Assembly (NCBI GenBank): GCA_963803025.1
Contig: CAWDKZ010000007.1
Coordinates: forward strand, 62,001-126,000
DNA length: 64,000 nt
Direction: 5' to 3'
Origin: Bog-793 sp963803025
Lineage (GTDB): Bacteria; Actinomycetota; Acidimicrobiia; Acidimicrobiales; Bog-793
Shown here piece after piece: positions 24,660-33,489 of the stretch. The position numbers were made by a program, and so were the translations under genes. The notes under the pieces are model-generated. The model was not told where the DNA came from, did no database searches, and was given only the letters and a program-made list of their open reading frames with translations. Every line of letters begins with the position of its first letter. The stretch's first letter is position 1.

Positions 24660-25933
24660 GCGCTCGCCCCGACGGCGACGTTGGCGTCGACCCGCACGGC
24701 GAGCGCCGCGAAGCCGCGCCGCAGGGCCTCTTCGACCTGTTCGGGTCGCTCGGCCCGGGCGAACAGGAACCCCAGGTAGCGGTCGCCGGCCGGCCACGCC
24801 GTGAGCGTCCCGCCGACGGGGACGGTGACCTCGAGCCCCCACACCCCCGGCACCGCGAGGGCGGACGCGGCGCCGTCGATCCCGGCGAAGCGGCCCGAGA
24901 CGGGGATGGGAAGCATCATCACGCCCGAGGCGCCCGGCATCCGGGCGCTCGCCAGGTCGACGTCTCGGCCGATCGCGTGCGCAAGCACGATCTCCTCGAG
25001 GGAACGGCCCGACGAGAAGCGGAGCGCCTTCGAGCAACGCCCGCCGATCGTGCGCGCCGCAGCCTCGAGGACGACGACCCGCCCGCCGGGCAGCGAGTCG
25101 GGCGGTGCCAGGCGAGCCTCGGCGTGGACCGGGCCGTCGACGAGGCCGAGCGCGGCGCAGGCCGACGCCACCGTCGCCCCGAGTGCCTCCTGGAGGTGGC
25201 GGGGATGGCGGGACGGCATGACGTAGATCGTCTCTTCGAAGTACGGGCCGTCGAGCGGGTCGGGCTTGTCGAAGATGGCGAGCACCTCGAGGCGTCCGGC
25301 GGACAGCAGCCCTTCGACGGCCACCTCGTCGCCGGGGACGAACGCCTCGACGAGGAGCGGTTCGGTCGTGGGCCTCCCGGCGTCGTTCGCGACCCGGCGC
25401 ACGGCCGCGGCGGCGGCCCGCGCCCGGACCGCGTCGTCGGCGCGGATGACGCCCCGACTCGCGGCGAGCGAGCACGGCTTCACGACGACCGGGAACCCGA
25501 GCCGGGCGCCGGCCGCGGCGACGGCGTCGGGCTCGTCGGCGCCCGCCCCGACGACCTCGAAGCGCGGTTGGCTGACGCCGGCGTCGCGCAGCAGCCGCCG
25601 CATCGCCGCCTTGTCCCGCGTCGCGGCGACGGCCGCCGGCGGGTTCTTGGCGAGGCCGAGCCGCTCGGCCGCGGCAGCCGCGGCGAGGGCGCCGGCGTCG
25701 TCGACGGCGACGACGGCGTCGAGCGGCGTCACCGAGTGGAACGAGGCCACGGCGTCGGCCGTCGCCGCCGGGTCGTCGAGCGGCAGGACGAGGAACCGCT
25801 CCGGCGACGAGCCGGCCATCGCCTGGGGCACGTCCGATCCTGTCACGACGTCGAGCCCCAGCCGATCGGCGGCGGCGAGGAACTCCGTGGCGCGGTACGT
25901 CGACGACGGCAGGACGAGGAGGACGCGTGTCAT
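24656..25933 (-). CDS. ATP-grasp ligase of the radical-SAM operon
   Basis: 425-aa ATP-grasp protein. N-terminal preATP-grasp domain (TRVLLVLPSSTYRATEFLAA), then the ATP-binding part with VVVKPCSLAASRGV, LLVEAFVPGDEVAVEG and the metal-binding end VVVLEAAARTIGG. It resembles carboxylate-amine ligases of the BtrJ/L-amino-acid-ligase type, which join a carboxyl to an amine. It is the first gene of a three-gene overlapping operon with the radical SAM and Cys-rich proteins, suggesting a small peptide or amino-acid derivative as product. Confidence 0.8.
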   Translation of the reverse strand: MTRVLLVLPSSTYRATEFLAAADRLGLDVVTGSDVPQAMAGSSPERFLVLPLDDPAATADAVASFHSVTPLDAVVAVDDAGALAAAAAAERLGLAKNPPAAVAATRDKAAMRRLLRDAGVSQPRFEVVGAGADEPDAVAAAGARLGFPVVVKPCSLAASRGVIRADDAVRARAAAAAVRRVANDAGRPTTEPLLVEAFVPGDEVAVEGLLSAGRLEVLAIFDKPDPLDGPYFEETIYVMPSRHPRHLQEALGATVASACAALGLVDGPVHAEARLAPPDSLPGGRVVVLEAAARTIGGRCSKALRFSSGRSLEEIVLAHAIGRDVDLASARMPGASGVMMLPIPVSGRFAGIDGAASALAVPGVWGLEVTVPVGGTLTAWPAGDRYLGFLFARAERPEQVEEALRRGFAALAVRVDANVAVGASA

Positions 25934-25977
25934 GGCACCATCATGACGGCTTGTCGGCGGTCCCCGGCGCGGTGCGC

Positions 25978-26005
25978 TTGTCGGCCCGGGTCCCGCCCCT
26001 ACCAT
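25978..26005 (+). promoter_or_regulatory. Promoter of the NfuA-like gene
   Basis: TTGTCG at 25978-25983, 16-bp spacer, TACCAT at 26000-26005, then 6 nt to the ATG. This is the most complete -35/-10 pair before a leaderless start in the window. Confidence 0.6.
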
Positions 26006-26011
26006 GGCGAG

Positions 26012-26653
26012 ATGAGCGACGACGCGGGCGATCCTCTGCGCCCCGCAGCGGTGCTCGCCGTCACCGACGCGGCGCGCGCCTCGATCCTCGAGGCCCGCGC
26101 GGCCGAGCAGGACCCGGAGGGCCTGGCGCTCTTCGTCGAGGTGACCGGGTCGGCGAACGGCGCCTACGTCTACGAGATGTGGTTCGAGGCGCTCGTCGAC
26201 GCCGCGCCGCGCGACGTTCTCTGCCAGCACGGCGAGCTCACCGTCGTCGTCGGGGGCGAGAGCGTCGACAAGGTGCGCGGCGCGACGCTCGATCTCGCCG
26301 AGCAGGGACTCGTCATGGTGAACCCGAACGTGCCGCGGCCGGCGCCGGCCGCGCCCGCCGCCCAGGGTGACGTGTCCGGCCCGCTCGCCCGCGCCGTGAT
26401 CGCCGTGCTCGAAGAGCAGGTCAACCCGCAGATCGCCCTCCACGGCGGCCGGGCGGACCTCGTCGCCGTCGACGAGGGCGTCGCCTACCTGCGGCTGTCC
26501 GGCGGCTGCCAGGGCTGCGGGCTCGCGGCGGTGACGCTCGGCCAGGGGATCAGCGTGGCGATCCAACAGGCGGTCCCGGAGATCGTCGACGTCGTCGACG
26601 TCACCGCGCACCAGGACGGCCGCAACCCCTACTTCGAACCGGCGAAGAAGTAG
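26012..26653 (+). CDS. NfuA-like Fe-S cluster carrier protein
   Basis: 213-aa protein with two domains: an N-terminal HesB/IscA-like scaffold that has lost its cysteines (about residues 10-105) and a C-terminal NifU-type domain (about 125-205) with the cluster-binding GGCQGCGLA motif. Proteins of this build deliver Fe-S clusters to client enzymes. ATG 26012 is fixed by the promoter 6 nt upstream. The nearby divergent radical SAM operon is a plausible client, but that is only inferred from position. Confidence 0.85.
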   Translation: MSDDAGDPLRPAAVLAVTDAARASILEARAAEQDPEGLALFVEVTGSANGAYVYEMWFEALVDAAPRDVLCQHGELTVVVGGESVDKVRGATLDLAEQGLVMVNPNVPRPAPAAPAAQGDVSGPLARAVIAVLEEQVNPQIALHGGRADLVAVDEGVAYLRLSGGCQGCGLAAVTLGQGISVAIQQAVPEIVDVVDVTAHQDGRNPYFEPAKK

Positions 26654-26691
26654 CGCGGCGTCTCGCATCTCAGGCGGAGAAGGCGAGACGG

Positions 26692-26697
26692 TAGATT
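26692..26697 (+). promoter_or_regulatory. -10 box of the aro operon
   Basis: TAGATT, 6 nt before the aroC ATG, predicting a leaderless aro operon mRNA. Confidence 0.5.
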
Positions 26698-26703
26698 TCA
26701 CCA

Positions 26704-27912
26704 ATGCTCCGCTTCCTCACGGCCGGGGAATCCCATGGTCGTGCGCTCGTCGTCATCGTCGAGGGCCTGCCCGCCGGGCTGCCGTTCACGATCGACGAGA
26801 TCCGAGTCGAGCTCGCCCGACGGCGGCTCGGCTACGGGCGGGGCCCCCGCATGCGCGTCGAGCGCGACGAGGTCGTCATCGTCAGCGGCGTGCGTCACGG
26901 CCGGACGCTCGGCTCGCCGGTCGCGATCGAGATCGCGAACACCGAGTGGCCGAAATGGGAGCGGGAGATGTCGGCCGAGCCCGGCGAGCCGGCGACGATC
27001 CTCACCGCGCCACGCCCGGGCCACGCCGACCTCGCCGGGATGGAGAAGCACGGCTTCGCCGACGCCCGCGACGTGCTCGAGCGGGCGTCGGCTCGGGAGA
27101 CCGCGGCCCGTGTCGCGGCGGGCGCGCTCGCCAAGGCGCTCCTTGCGGAGCTCGGCATGGCGATCGTGAGCCACGTCCTCGCGATCGGCGGGGCGTCGGC
27201 GCCCCCCGGCGTGCGGCCGCGTCCCGAGGATCTCGCCGCCGTCGACGCCTCGGCGGTCCGCTGTTTCGACGCGGCCGCGAGCGAGGCGATGGTCGGCGAG
27301 ATCAAGGCCGCCGCCAAGGAGGGGGACTCGCTCGGTGGCGTCGCCGAGGTCCTCGGCTACGGCGTCCCCGTCGGGCTCGGCAGCCACGCCCACTGGGACC
27401 GCCGCCTCGACGGCCTGCTCGCCCAGGCCCTGATGAGCATCCCGGCCGTGAAGGCGGTCGAGATCGGCGAGGCCATCGCGATCGCGAGCCGGCGGGGCTC
27501 CGAGGCACAGGACGCCATCTTCTGGGACGAGCCGGGGGCGACCTACCGGCGCGAGACGAGCCGCGCCGGCGGGATCGAAGGCGGGATCTCGACGGGCGGT
27601 CTGCTCGTCGTCCGGGCCGTGATGAAACCGCTCGCGACGCTCAACCGCCCGGTGCTCGCGACCGTCGACGTCGCGACGAAGCAGGGGACGCTCTCGTTCA
27701 AGGAGCGCACCGACGTCAGCGCCGTTCCGGCGATGGGAGTCGTCGCCGAGGCGATGGTCGCGTTCGTGCTCGCCTCCGAGGCGCTGCGCAAGTTCGGCGG
27801 CGACTCGCTCGCCGAGCTCGTCCGCAACCGCGACGGCTTCGTCGCCGCGCTCGGCTCCACCCCGTCCGCCGCCGGGAGGGAAGCGATCAGCGGGAGTTCG
27901 GGGCGCCGATGA
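26704..27912 (+). CDS. aroC: Chorismate synthase
   Basis: 402-aa FMN-dependent enzyme making chorismate from EPSP, the last shikimate-pathway step. Signatures are GESHGRALVVIVEGLPAG at the N-terminus, the GYGRGPRM loop, ARPGHADL-like TAPRPGHADLAGM, and RAGGIEGGISTGG near residue 295. It is slightly longer than usual at the C-terminus. The stop overlaps the aroK start as ATGA. First gene of an operon running at least to the PurM-like gene at 33164. Confidence 0.96.
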   Translation: MLRFLTAGESHGRALVVIVEGLPAGLPFTIDEIRVELARRRLGYGRGPRMRVERDEVVIVSGVRHGRTLGSPVAIEIANTEWPKWEREMSAEPGEPATILTAPRPGHADLAGMEKHGFADARDVLERASARETAARVAAGALAKALLAELGMAIVSHVLAIGGASAPPGVRPRPEDLAAVDASAVRCFDAAASEAMVGEIKAAAKEGDSLGGVAEVLGYGVPVGLGSHAHWDRRLDGLLAQALMSIPAVKAVEIGEAIAIASRRGSEAQDAIFWDEPGATYRRETSRAGGIEGGISTGGLLVVRAVMKPLATLNRPVLATVDVATKQGTLSFKERTDVSAVPAMGVVAEAMVAFVLASEALRKFGGDSLAELVRNRDGFVAALGSTPSAAGREAISGSSGRR

Positions 27913-28562
27913 CGGCCCTCGTGCGCAGGGACCGCGGCCACGTCGTGCTCGTCGGGATGATGGGCGCCGGCAAGTCCGTCGCCGGCCGACGCCTCGCCGC
28001 GCTGCTCGGTCGGCGGTTCCTCGACACCGACGAGGAGATCGCCGCGACGACGGGCAGGACGATCGCGGAGATCTGGTCGGCCGAGGGCGAGGAAAAGGTG
28101 CGTGCCGTCGAGTCGGCGATCCTCGCTGAGGCGGTCGCGGCGCCGTCCCCGTCGGTGATCGCCGCCGGCGGCGGCGCGGTCCTCGACCCGGCGAACCGTG
28201 CCGCGATCACCGCGGCAGGACGCGTCGTCTGGTTGCGGGCGAGCGTCGCCACGCTCGCGGAACGCCTCGGGGAGGGCGTTGGCCGACCGCTCCTCGCAAC
28301 CGACCCCGCCGCCGCGCTCGCGCGCCTCGAGCCGGAACGCCGCGCGCTCTACGAGGCGGTGGCCGACGAGATCGTCGACGTCGACACCTTCGAGGCGGAG
28401 GCGACGGTCACCGCCGTGCTCCACGCCATCCAGCGGCGGATCGGGGTCGCGCTGCCCGCACACCCCTACGAGGTCGTCGTCGGACCGGGGCGCGCCACCT
28501 GCTCGGATCGGTCATCCCATCCGGGGCCGCGCGCGCGGCGGTGGTCACGCAGGCGGGCGTGA
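27909..28562 (+). CDS. aroK: Shikimate kinase, running in frame into aroB
   Basis: Shikimate kinase domain of about 175 residues: P-loop GMMGAGKSVAGRRLA, shikimate-binding DTDEEIAATTG, the GGGAVL motif and the LID-type GVGRPLL. It starts at ATG 27909 in an ATGA overlap with aroC. There is no stop between it and aroB: the frame continues through the AroB N-terminus (ALPAHPYEVVVGPG) and then goes out of phase, ending at 28562. The original product was probably an AroK-AroB fusion. Residues after about 194 are out-of-frame. Confidence 0.85.
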   Translation: MTALVRRDRGHVVLVGMMGAGKSVAGRRLAALLGRRFLDTDEEIAATTGRTIAEIWSAEGEEKVRAVESAILAEAVAAPSPSVIAAGGGAVLDPANRAAITAAGRVVWLRASVATLAERLGEGVGRPLLATDPAAALARLEPERRALYEAVADEIVDVDTFEAEATVTAVLHAIQRRIGVALPAHPYEVVVGPGRATCSDRSSHPGPRARRWSRRRA

Positions 28563-29503
28563 ACGTCGCGGTCTCCGCCGGTGTCGAGGAGGTCGAGTTC
28601 GCGATCGGCCCCGGCGAGTCGGCGAAGACGCTCCGCACGATCGAGGAGCTGTGCCGGGGCTTCGCTGCCGCCGGACTGACCCGGGCTGACGTCGTCGTCG
28701 CCGTCGGCGGCGGCGTCGTCACCGACGTCGCCGGCTTCGCCGCGGCCTGCTACCACCGGGGGGTGGCGGTCATCCACGTGCCGACGACGCTGCTCGCCCA
28801 GGTGGACGCCGCGATCGGCGGCAAGACCGGCGTCAACCTGCCCGAGGGCAAGAACCTCGTCGGGTCGTTCTGGCAGCCGAGCGCGGTGCTCTGTGACACC
28901 GACACGCTCTCGTCGCTTCCCGAGGCCGAGTGGCGGTCGGGGCTCGGCGAGATGGCGAAGTACGAGTGTCTCGGCGTCGCCGAGCTCGACGGGCTGCCGC
29001 TCGTCGACCAGGTCGCGTCCTGCGTCGCGGCGAAGGCGGCGATCGTCTGCCTCGACGAGCGCGACACCGGCCGGCGGGTGACCCTCAACTACGGTCACAC
29101 CCTCGCCCACGCGCTCGAGGCGGCGGGATTCGCCGAGACCGGCGCGCCCGACTTGTCGATCAGGCACGGCGAAGCCGTCGCGATCGGCCTCGTCTTCGCG
29201 GCACGACTGGCGGCGGCGCTCGGCCGGATCGGCGCCGCCGACGTCGAGCGCCACGTGGCCGTCGTCGAGCGCTACGGCCTTTCCCCGTCGATCCCCGCCG
29301 AGGTCGACCTCGACGAGCTCCTGGTGTTCATGGCGCGGGACAAAAAGACCCGGAGCGGGCTCAGTTTCGTGCTCGACGGCCCCCACGGCGTCGAGCTCGT
29401 GCCGGAGGTCGACGCCGCGCTCGTCCGGTCCGCGCTCGTCGCAACGCAGGCCGCCGGGCCGGGCCGGGCCACGTCGCAGGACGTCAAAGCGAGGACCGCG
29501 TGA
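28442..29503 (+). pseudogene. aroB: 3-Dehydroquinate synthase, 5' part out of frame
   Basis: NAD-dependent enzyme forming 3-dehydroquinate. The body is intact (VVVAVGGGVVTDVAGFAAAC, HVPTTLLAQVDAAIGGKTG, LNYGHTLAHALEA, MARDKKTRSGLSFVL), but the first 17 residues lie in the aroK frame. A missing G in the GGGG run at 28487-28490 explains the shift; adding one base gives a continuous AroK-AroB protein. In the aroB frame no ATG, GTG or TTG precedes 28541, so there is no normal start for a full-length separate AroB. The stop overlaps aroQ as GTGA. Confidence 0.8.
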
Positions 29504-29952
29504 CCGAACCAGTCGTCCTCCTCCTCTCGGGTCCGAACCTCGGACTGCTCGGCGAACGCGAGCCGTCCGTCTACGGCGCGGCGACGCTCGCCGACCACGT
29601 CCGGCGGGCCGAAGGCGCCGCCCGGCGGCAGGGATTCCTGCTCGAGCACGTCCAGAGCGAGCACGAGGGCGACCTCGTCGCCGCGGTGCACGGCGCCCGC
29701 GGCCGGGTCGCGGCGATCGTTGTGAACGCGGGCGCCCTGTCGCACTACGGTTGGTCGCTCCACGACGCGCTGGCGGCGTTCGACGGGAAGATCGTCGAGC
29801 TCCACCTGTCGCATCCCGCGTCGCGGGAGCCGTGGCGTCGCACGTCGGTCATCGCGCCGGTCGCGGACGCCGCGATCGCAGGTTTCGGGGGGCTCGGCTA
29901 CGAGCTGGCGGTCGAGGCCGCGGCGCGACTCGTCAACGAGGGGAGGGAGTAG
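29500..29952 (+). CDS. aroQ: 3-Dehydroquinate dehydratase, type II
   Basis: 150-aa type II dehydroquinase that converts dehydroquinate to dehydroshikimate and forms dodecamers. Motifs are LLLSGPNLGLLGEREPSVYG (catalytic loop with Arg and Tyr), QSEHEGDLV, VVNAGALSHYGWSLHDAL and ELHLSHPASREPWRRTSV. GTG 29500 overlaps the aroB stop as GTGA. The next gene follows after 2 nt. Confidence 0.95.
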   Translation: MTEPVVLLLSGPNLGLLGEREPSVYGAATLADHVRRAEGAARRQGFLLEHVQSEHEGDLVAAVHGARGRVAAIVVNAGALSHYGWSLHDALAAFDGKIVELHLSHPASREPWRRTSVIAPVADAAIAGFGGLGYELAVEAAARLVNEGRE

Positions 29953-29954
29953 GG

Positions 29955-31089
29955 ATGGCCGTCGAGGTGGTCCGTGACGTAGGGGCGACGGGCGGGGCGG
30001 AGCTCCCGGCGATGGACGTGCCGGCACGGCTGGCGCGCCTGCGGGAGCGCCTCGACGCAGAGCGCGTCGGCGGGATCCTCGTCACCTCGCTCGCCAACGT
30101 CCGCTACCTGAGCGGATTCTCCGGGTCGGCCGCGATCCTCCTCGTGACGGCGCGGCGCGGTCCTGTTCGTCACCGACGGGCGCTACAAGGACCAGGCCGC
30201 GGCCGAGACGGCGACGGCCGGGGTCGACGTCGAGCTCGCGGTGGTCAACTCGACGAAGCAGATCAAGACGATCGAGACGGTGACCCGCAACCTCGCCCGG
30301 ATCGCCCTCGAGGCCAAAGCCGTGAGCTGGGCGTTCCAGAGCGAGCTTGCCGCCGCCGTGCGGTCCGAGCTCGTCGCGACCGCCGGGCTTGTCGAGGCGA
30401 TCCGCCTCGTCAAGGACGCGGGGGAGATCGCGCGGATCGAGCGGGCCTGCGGCATCGCCGACGTCGCGTTCGCTCAGACCAAGCAACGCCTCACCGAGGG
30501 CGTGACCGAGGCGGAGTTCGCGGCCGAGCTCGAGTTCGAGATGCGCCGCCGGGGCGCCGCGCGGGCTTCGTTCGAGACGATCGTCGCGAGCGGACCGAAC
30601 GGCGCGCTGCCGCACGCCCAGCCGACGGACCGCGTCATCTCGCCCGGCGACCTCGTCGTCGTGGACTTCGGCGCCGTCTTCGACGGCTACCACTCGGACA
30701 TGACCCGCACGGTCTGCGTCGGCGAGCCGTCGGCCGCCGACGCCGCGCTTCTCGCCGCCGTCGCGGCCTCCCAGCGCGCCGGTCTCATCGCCGTCGCGGC
30801 CGGCACGACCGGGGGGGCGGTCGACGAGGCCTGCCGCAAGTCGCTCGGGGAGGCCGGTTTCGCCGCGGCGTTCACCCACTCGACCGGCCACGGCGTCGGT
30901 CTCGAGGTCCACGAGGCCCCGGTGCTCGCCGCGGCGTCCGAGGACGTGCTGCCGGAAGGCACCGTCGTCACCGTCGAGCCCGGGGCGTACCTCGTGGAAC
31001 ACGGCGGGGCCCGCATCGAGGACACCGTGGTCGTGACGGCGTCCGGGTGCCGGTCGCTCACCAAGACGACGAAGGACTACGCGCTCTGA
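29955..31089 (+). pseudogene. pepP: Xaa-Pro aminopeptidase (M24), frameshifted
   Basis: Aminopeptidase P-like enzyme cutting Xaa-Pro bonds. The 5' part (29955 to about 30155) encodes ARLARLRERLDAERVGGILV and NVRYLSGFSGSAAILLVT; the rest, from about 30160, is in the next frame and carries the metal-binding core: VVVDFGAVFDGYHSDMTRTV, THSTGHGVGLEVHEAP, TVEPGAYL and ARIEDTVVVT. One extra base within 30151-30160 accounts for the break. The ATG at 29955 has a GGGAGG ribosome-binding site. The stop overlaps the efp ATG (TGATG). Confidence 0.8.
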
Positions 31090-31649
31090 TGGCCCTGTCG
31101 ACGAACGACCTGAAGAACGGGATGGCGCTCGGCCTTTCCGACGGACTGTTCGAGGTGGTCGAGTTCCAGCACGTGAAGCCCGGCAAGGGCGGAGCCTTCG
31201 TGCGCACCAAGCTCCGGAACCTGCGGACCAAGGCGGTCGTCGAGCGCACCTTCCGCGCCGACGAGCGCGTCGAGCAGGCGGTGATCGACAAGCGGGAGAT
31301 GCAGTTCCTCTACCGCGACGGGACCGACTACGTGTTCATGGACAACGTCTCGTTCGACCAGATGACCGTTCCGGCCGCCACCCTGGGCAGCGCCGCTCCG
31401 TACCTGAAGGCGGGGAACTCGGTCATCCTCGTGCTCCACGAGTCCGAGATCGTCGACCTCGAGCTGCCGGCGGCGGTCGAACTCGAGATCACGGACACCG
31501 AACCCGGCATGCAAGGCGACCGCGTCTCGGGCGCGCGCAAGTCGGCGACGACCGAGACCGGGCTCGTCGTCCAGGTTCCGCTCTTCGTCAACCCGGGCGA
31601 CCGGATCAAAGTCGACACCCGGTCCGGTGAGTACCTCACGAGGGCGTAG
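31089..31649 (+). CDS. efp: Elongation factor P
   Basis: 186-aa translation factor that relieves ribosome stalling at polyproline. The KOW-like N-terminal domain has the tip lysine in HVKPGKGGAFVR; two OB-fold domains follow and the C-terminus has FVNPGDRIKVDTRSGEYLTRA. The ATG overlaps the pepP stop by one nt. Placement after pepP is a widespread bacterial order. Confidence 0.97.
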   Translation: MALSTNDLKNGMALGLSDGLFEVVEFQHVKPGKGGAFVRTKLRNLRTKAVVERTFRADERVEQAVIDKREMQFLYRDGTDYVFMDNVSFDQMTVPAATLGSAAPYLKAGNSVILVLHESEIVDLELPAAVELEITDTEPGMQGDRVSGARKSATTETGLVVQVPLFVNPGDRIKVDTRSGEYLTRA

Positions 31650-32067
31650 CCAGCGGCCGTCGACCACCGGTGCACGCCGTCGCGCCCGCGAGCGGGCGCT
31701 CGACCTGCTCTACGAGGCCGAGGCGAAGGGGATGTCACCCGACGCCGTGGTCGACGAGCTCCCCGTCGTGCCCGATCCCTACGCCGTCGCCCTCGTGCGC
31801 GGCGTGGGCGCCCATCTCGCGGCGATCGACGCCGCGATCGCCGCCCACGCCACCGCGTGGTCGGTCGACCGGTTGCCGGCGATCGACCGCCAACTGCTGC
31901 GGATCGCGACCTACGAGCTCGTCTTCGGCGGCGGGGTCCCGACGGCGGTCGCGATCGACGAGGCGGTCGAGCTCGCCCAGGAGTTCTCGACCGAGGAGTC
32001 GGGCCGCTACGTGAACGGCGTGCTCGCCGCCATCGCCGCCCAGGTCGGTCCCACCGCGGCGCCGTGA
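31627..32067 (+). CDS. nusB: Transcription antitermination factor NusB
   Basis: 146-aa all-helical protein that binds boxA RNA with NusE (S10) for rRNA antitermination. Typical stretches are RRRARERALDLLYEAEAKG, WSVDRLPAIDRQLLRIATYEL and AVAIDEAVELAQEFSTEESGRYVNGVL. The GTG start at 31627 overlaps efp by 23 bp; no later start would keep the conserved RRRARERAL segment. Confidence 0.95.
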   Translation: MSTSRGRSQRPSTTGARRRARERALDLLYEAEAKGMSPDAVVDELPVVPDPYAVALVRGVGAHLAAIDAAIAAHATAWSVDRLPAIDRQLLRIATYELVFGGGVPTAVAIDEAVELAQEFSTEESGRYVNGVLAAIAAQVGPTAAP

Positions 32068-33164
32068 GGAAGCGCGACCCGTACGCCGAGGCGGGCGTCG
32101 ACTACGGCGCGCTCGACGCCGCCAAGCGCCGGGCGGTCGCGGCCGCCCGGGCGACGTCGTCGTTCGCGCATCCCCGCGGTGTCGCGATCGACGAGCGGAG
32201 CCGCGGCGAGCCGGCGACGGTGATCCGTTGCGGCGACGCGACCTACGGGTTCGTCCTCGAATGCCTGGGCACGAAATCGCTCGTCGCGCGCGACTTCGAG
32301 GCGGCGACGGGGATCGACCGTTTCGACGCGGTCGGCTACGACACCGTCGCCGCCGCGGTCAACGACTGCTGCTGCGTCGGCGCGCTGCCGCTCGTCGTCA
32401 ACGCCTACTTCGCGACCGGCGCGGCGTCCTGGTACACGGGCACCCGGCAGGCGTCGCTCGTCGCCGGGTTCGCGCGGGCGTGCCACGACGCCGGGGCCGC
32501 GTGGGGAGGTGGCGAGTCGCCGACGCTTCAGGGCCTCGTCGCGCCGGACGGGATCGAGCTCGCGGCGTCCGTCATCGGCTGGGTGCCGACGGGGTTCGAA
32601 CCGGTGCTCGGCTCGACGCTCGGCGTCGGCGACGAGATCGTGCTCGTCGGGTCGAGCGGCCTCCACCAGAACGGTGCCTCCCTCGTGCGCGCGGTCGCGA
32701 CGACGCTGCCGCACGGCCTCGCGACACCGCTCGGCTCGGGTCGCCTCTTCGGTGACGCCGTCCTCGACGCGGGTTTGATCTACGTCGGTCTCGTCGAACG
32801 CCTCCTTTACGAGGCGGTCCCCGTGCACTACCTCAGCCACATCACGGGGCACGGGTTGCGCAAGCTGATGCGCGCCGACCGGGACCTCACCTACCGGGTC
32901 GAACGGCTGCCCGCCGTCCCCGAGGTGCTCGGTTTCGTCGTCGAGCGGGCGGGGCTGTCGAAGGCCGAGGCCCACGCGACGCTGAACATGGGCGCGGGCT
33001 TCGCCTGTTTCGTCGCACCGGGATCCGGCCCACGTGCCGTCGAACTCGCACGGGGACTCGGCCTGGACGCCCTCGTGGCCGGACGGGTCGAGCCCGGACC
33101 GCGCCGGGTCGTCGTCGAGCCGATCGACGTCGAGTACGCGTCGGGCGAGCTCGAGCTGCGCTGA
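32064..33164 (+). CDS. PurM-like AIR synthase-related protein
   Basis: 366-aa protein with the PurM fold, which hydrolyses ATP to make aminoimidazole ribonucleotide. The start RDPYAEAGVDYGALDAAKR, GTKSLVARDF, NDCCCVGALPLVVNAYFAT and SSGLHQNGASLVR match the superfamily. However, the phosphate-binding GGETA motif is GGGESPTLQG, and the spacing differs from typical PurM, so it may be a paralogue. GTG 32064 overlaps nusB as GTGA. Confidence 0.75.
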   Translation: MRKRDPYAEAGVDYGALDAAKRRAVAAARATSSFAHPRGVAIDERSRGEPATVIRCGDATYGFVLECLGTKSLVARDFEAATGIDRFDAVGYDTVAAAVNDCCCVGALPLVVNAYFATGAASWYTGTRQASLVAGFARACHDAGAAWGGGESPTLQGLVAPDGIELAASVIGWVPTGFEPVLGSTLGVGDEIVLVGSSGLHQNGASLVRAVATTLPHGLATPLGSGRLFGDAVLDAGLIYVGLVERLLYEAVPVHYLSHITGHGLRKLMRADRDLTYRVERLPAVPEVLGFVVERAGLSKAEAHATLNMGAGFACFVAPGSGPRAVELARGLGLDALVAGRVEPGPRRVVVEPIDVEYASGELELR

Positions 33165-33168
33165 AAGG

Positions 33169-33484
33169 TCAGCGACCGTCGTGGCCCGACGGGCTCGGCT
33201 TGCGAGCCCGGACGAAGGCGCTCATCACCGCGCCCTCCAGCTCGACGATCGTCGCCTCGATGTCGACCGTGTCGGGGGATTCTGCGGACGCGGCGACGTC
33301 CTCGGCCATGCGGCTGAGGCCCTCCCGGTCGTAGACGTTGGTCGGTTCGATGGCGATTTCGACGAATCCGGCGTGCTCGAGTTGCTCCCGGTAGCCGGTC
33401 TCGGGCAGCGCTCCGGCGATGCAGCCTGTCCAGAGCCCGATCACGCGTTGCAGGCGTTCGGGCAGGGCCCGGCGCATGACGACG
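33169..33484 (-). pseudogene. arsM: 3' fragment of arsM, separated by an IS
   Basis: C-terminal 100 residues of an arsenite methyltransferase, in frame DVVMRRALPERLQRV, then WTGCIAGALPETGYREQLEH with the third catalytic cysteine, ending SAFVRARKPSPSG. It continues exactly from the 5' fragment at 35433 once the 1938-bp element and one 5-bp duplicate are removed. It has no proper start of its own. Confidence 0.9.
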
Positions 33485-33489
33485 TCCGA

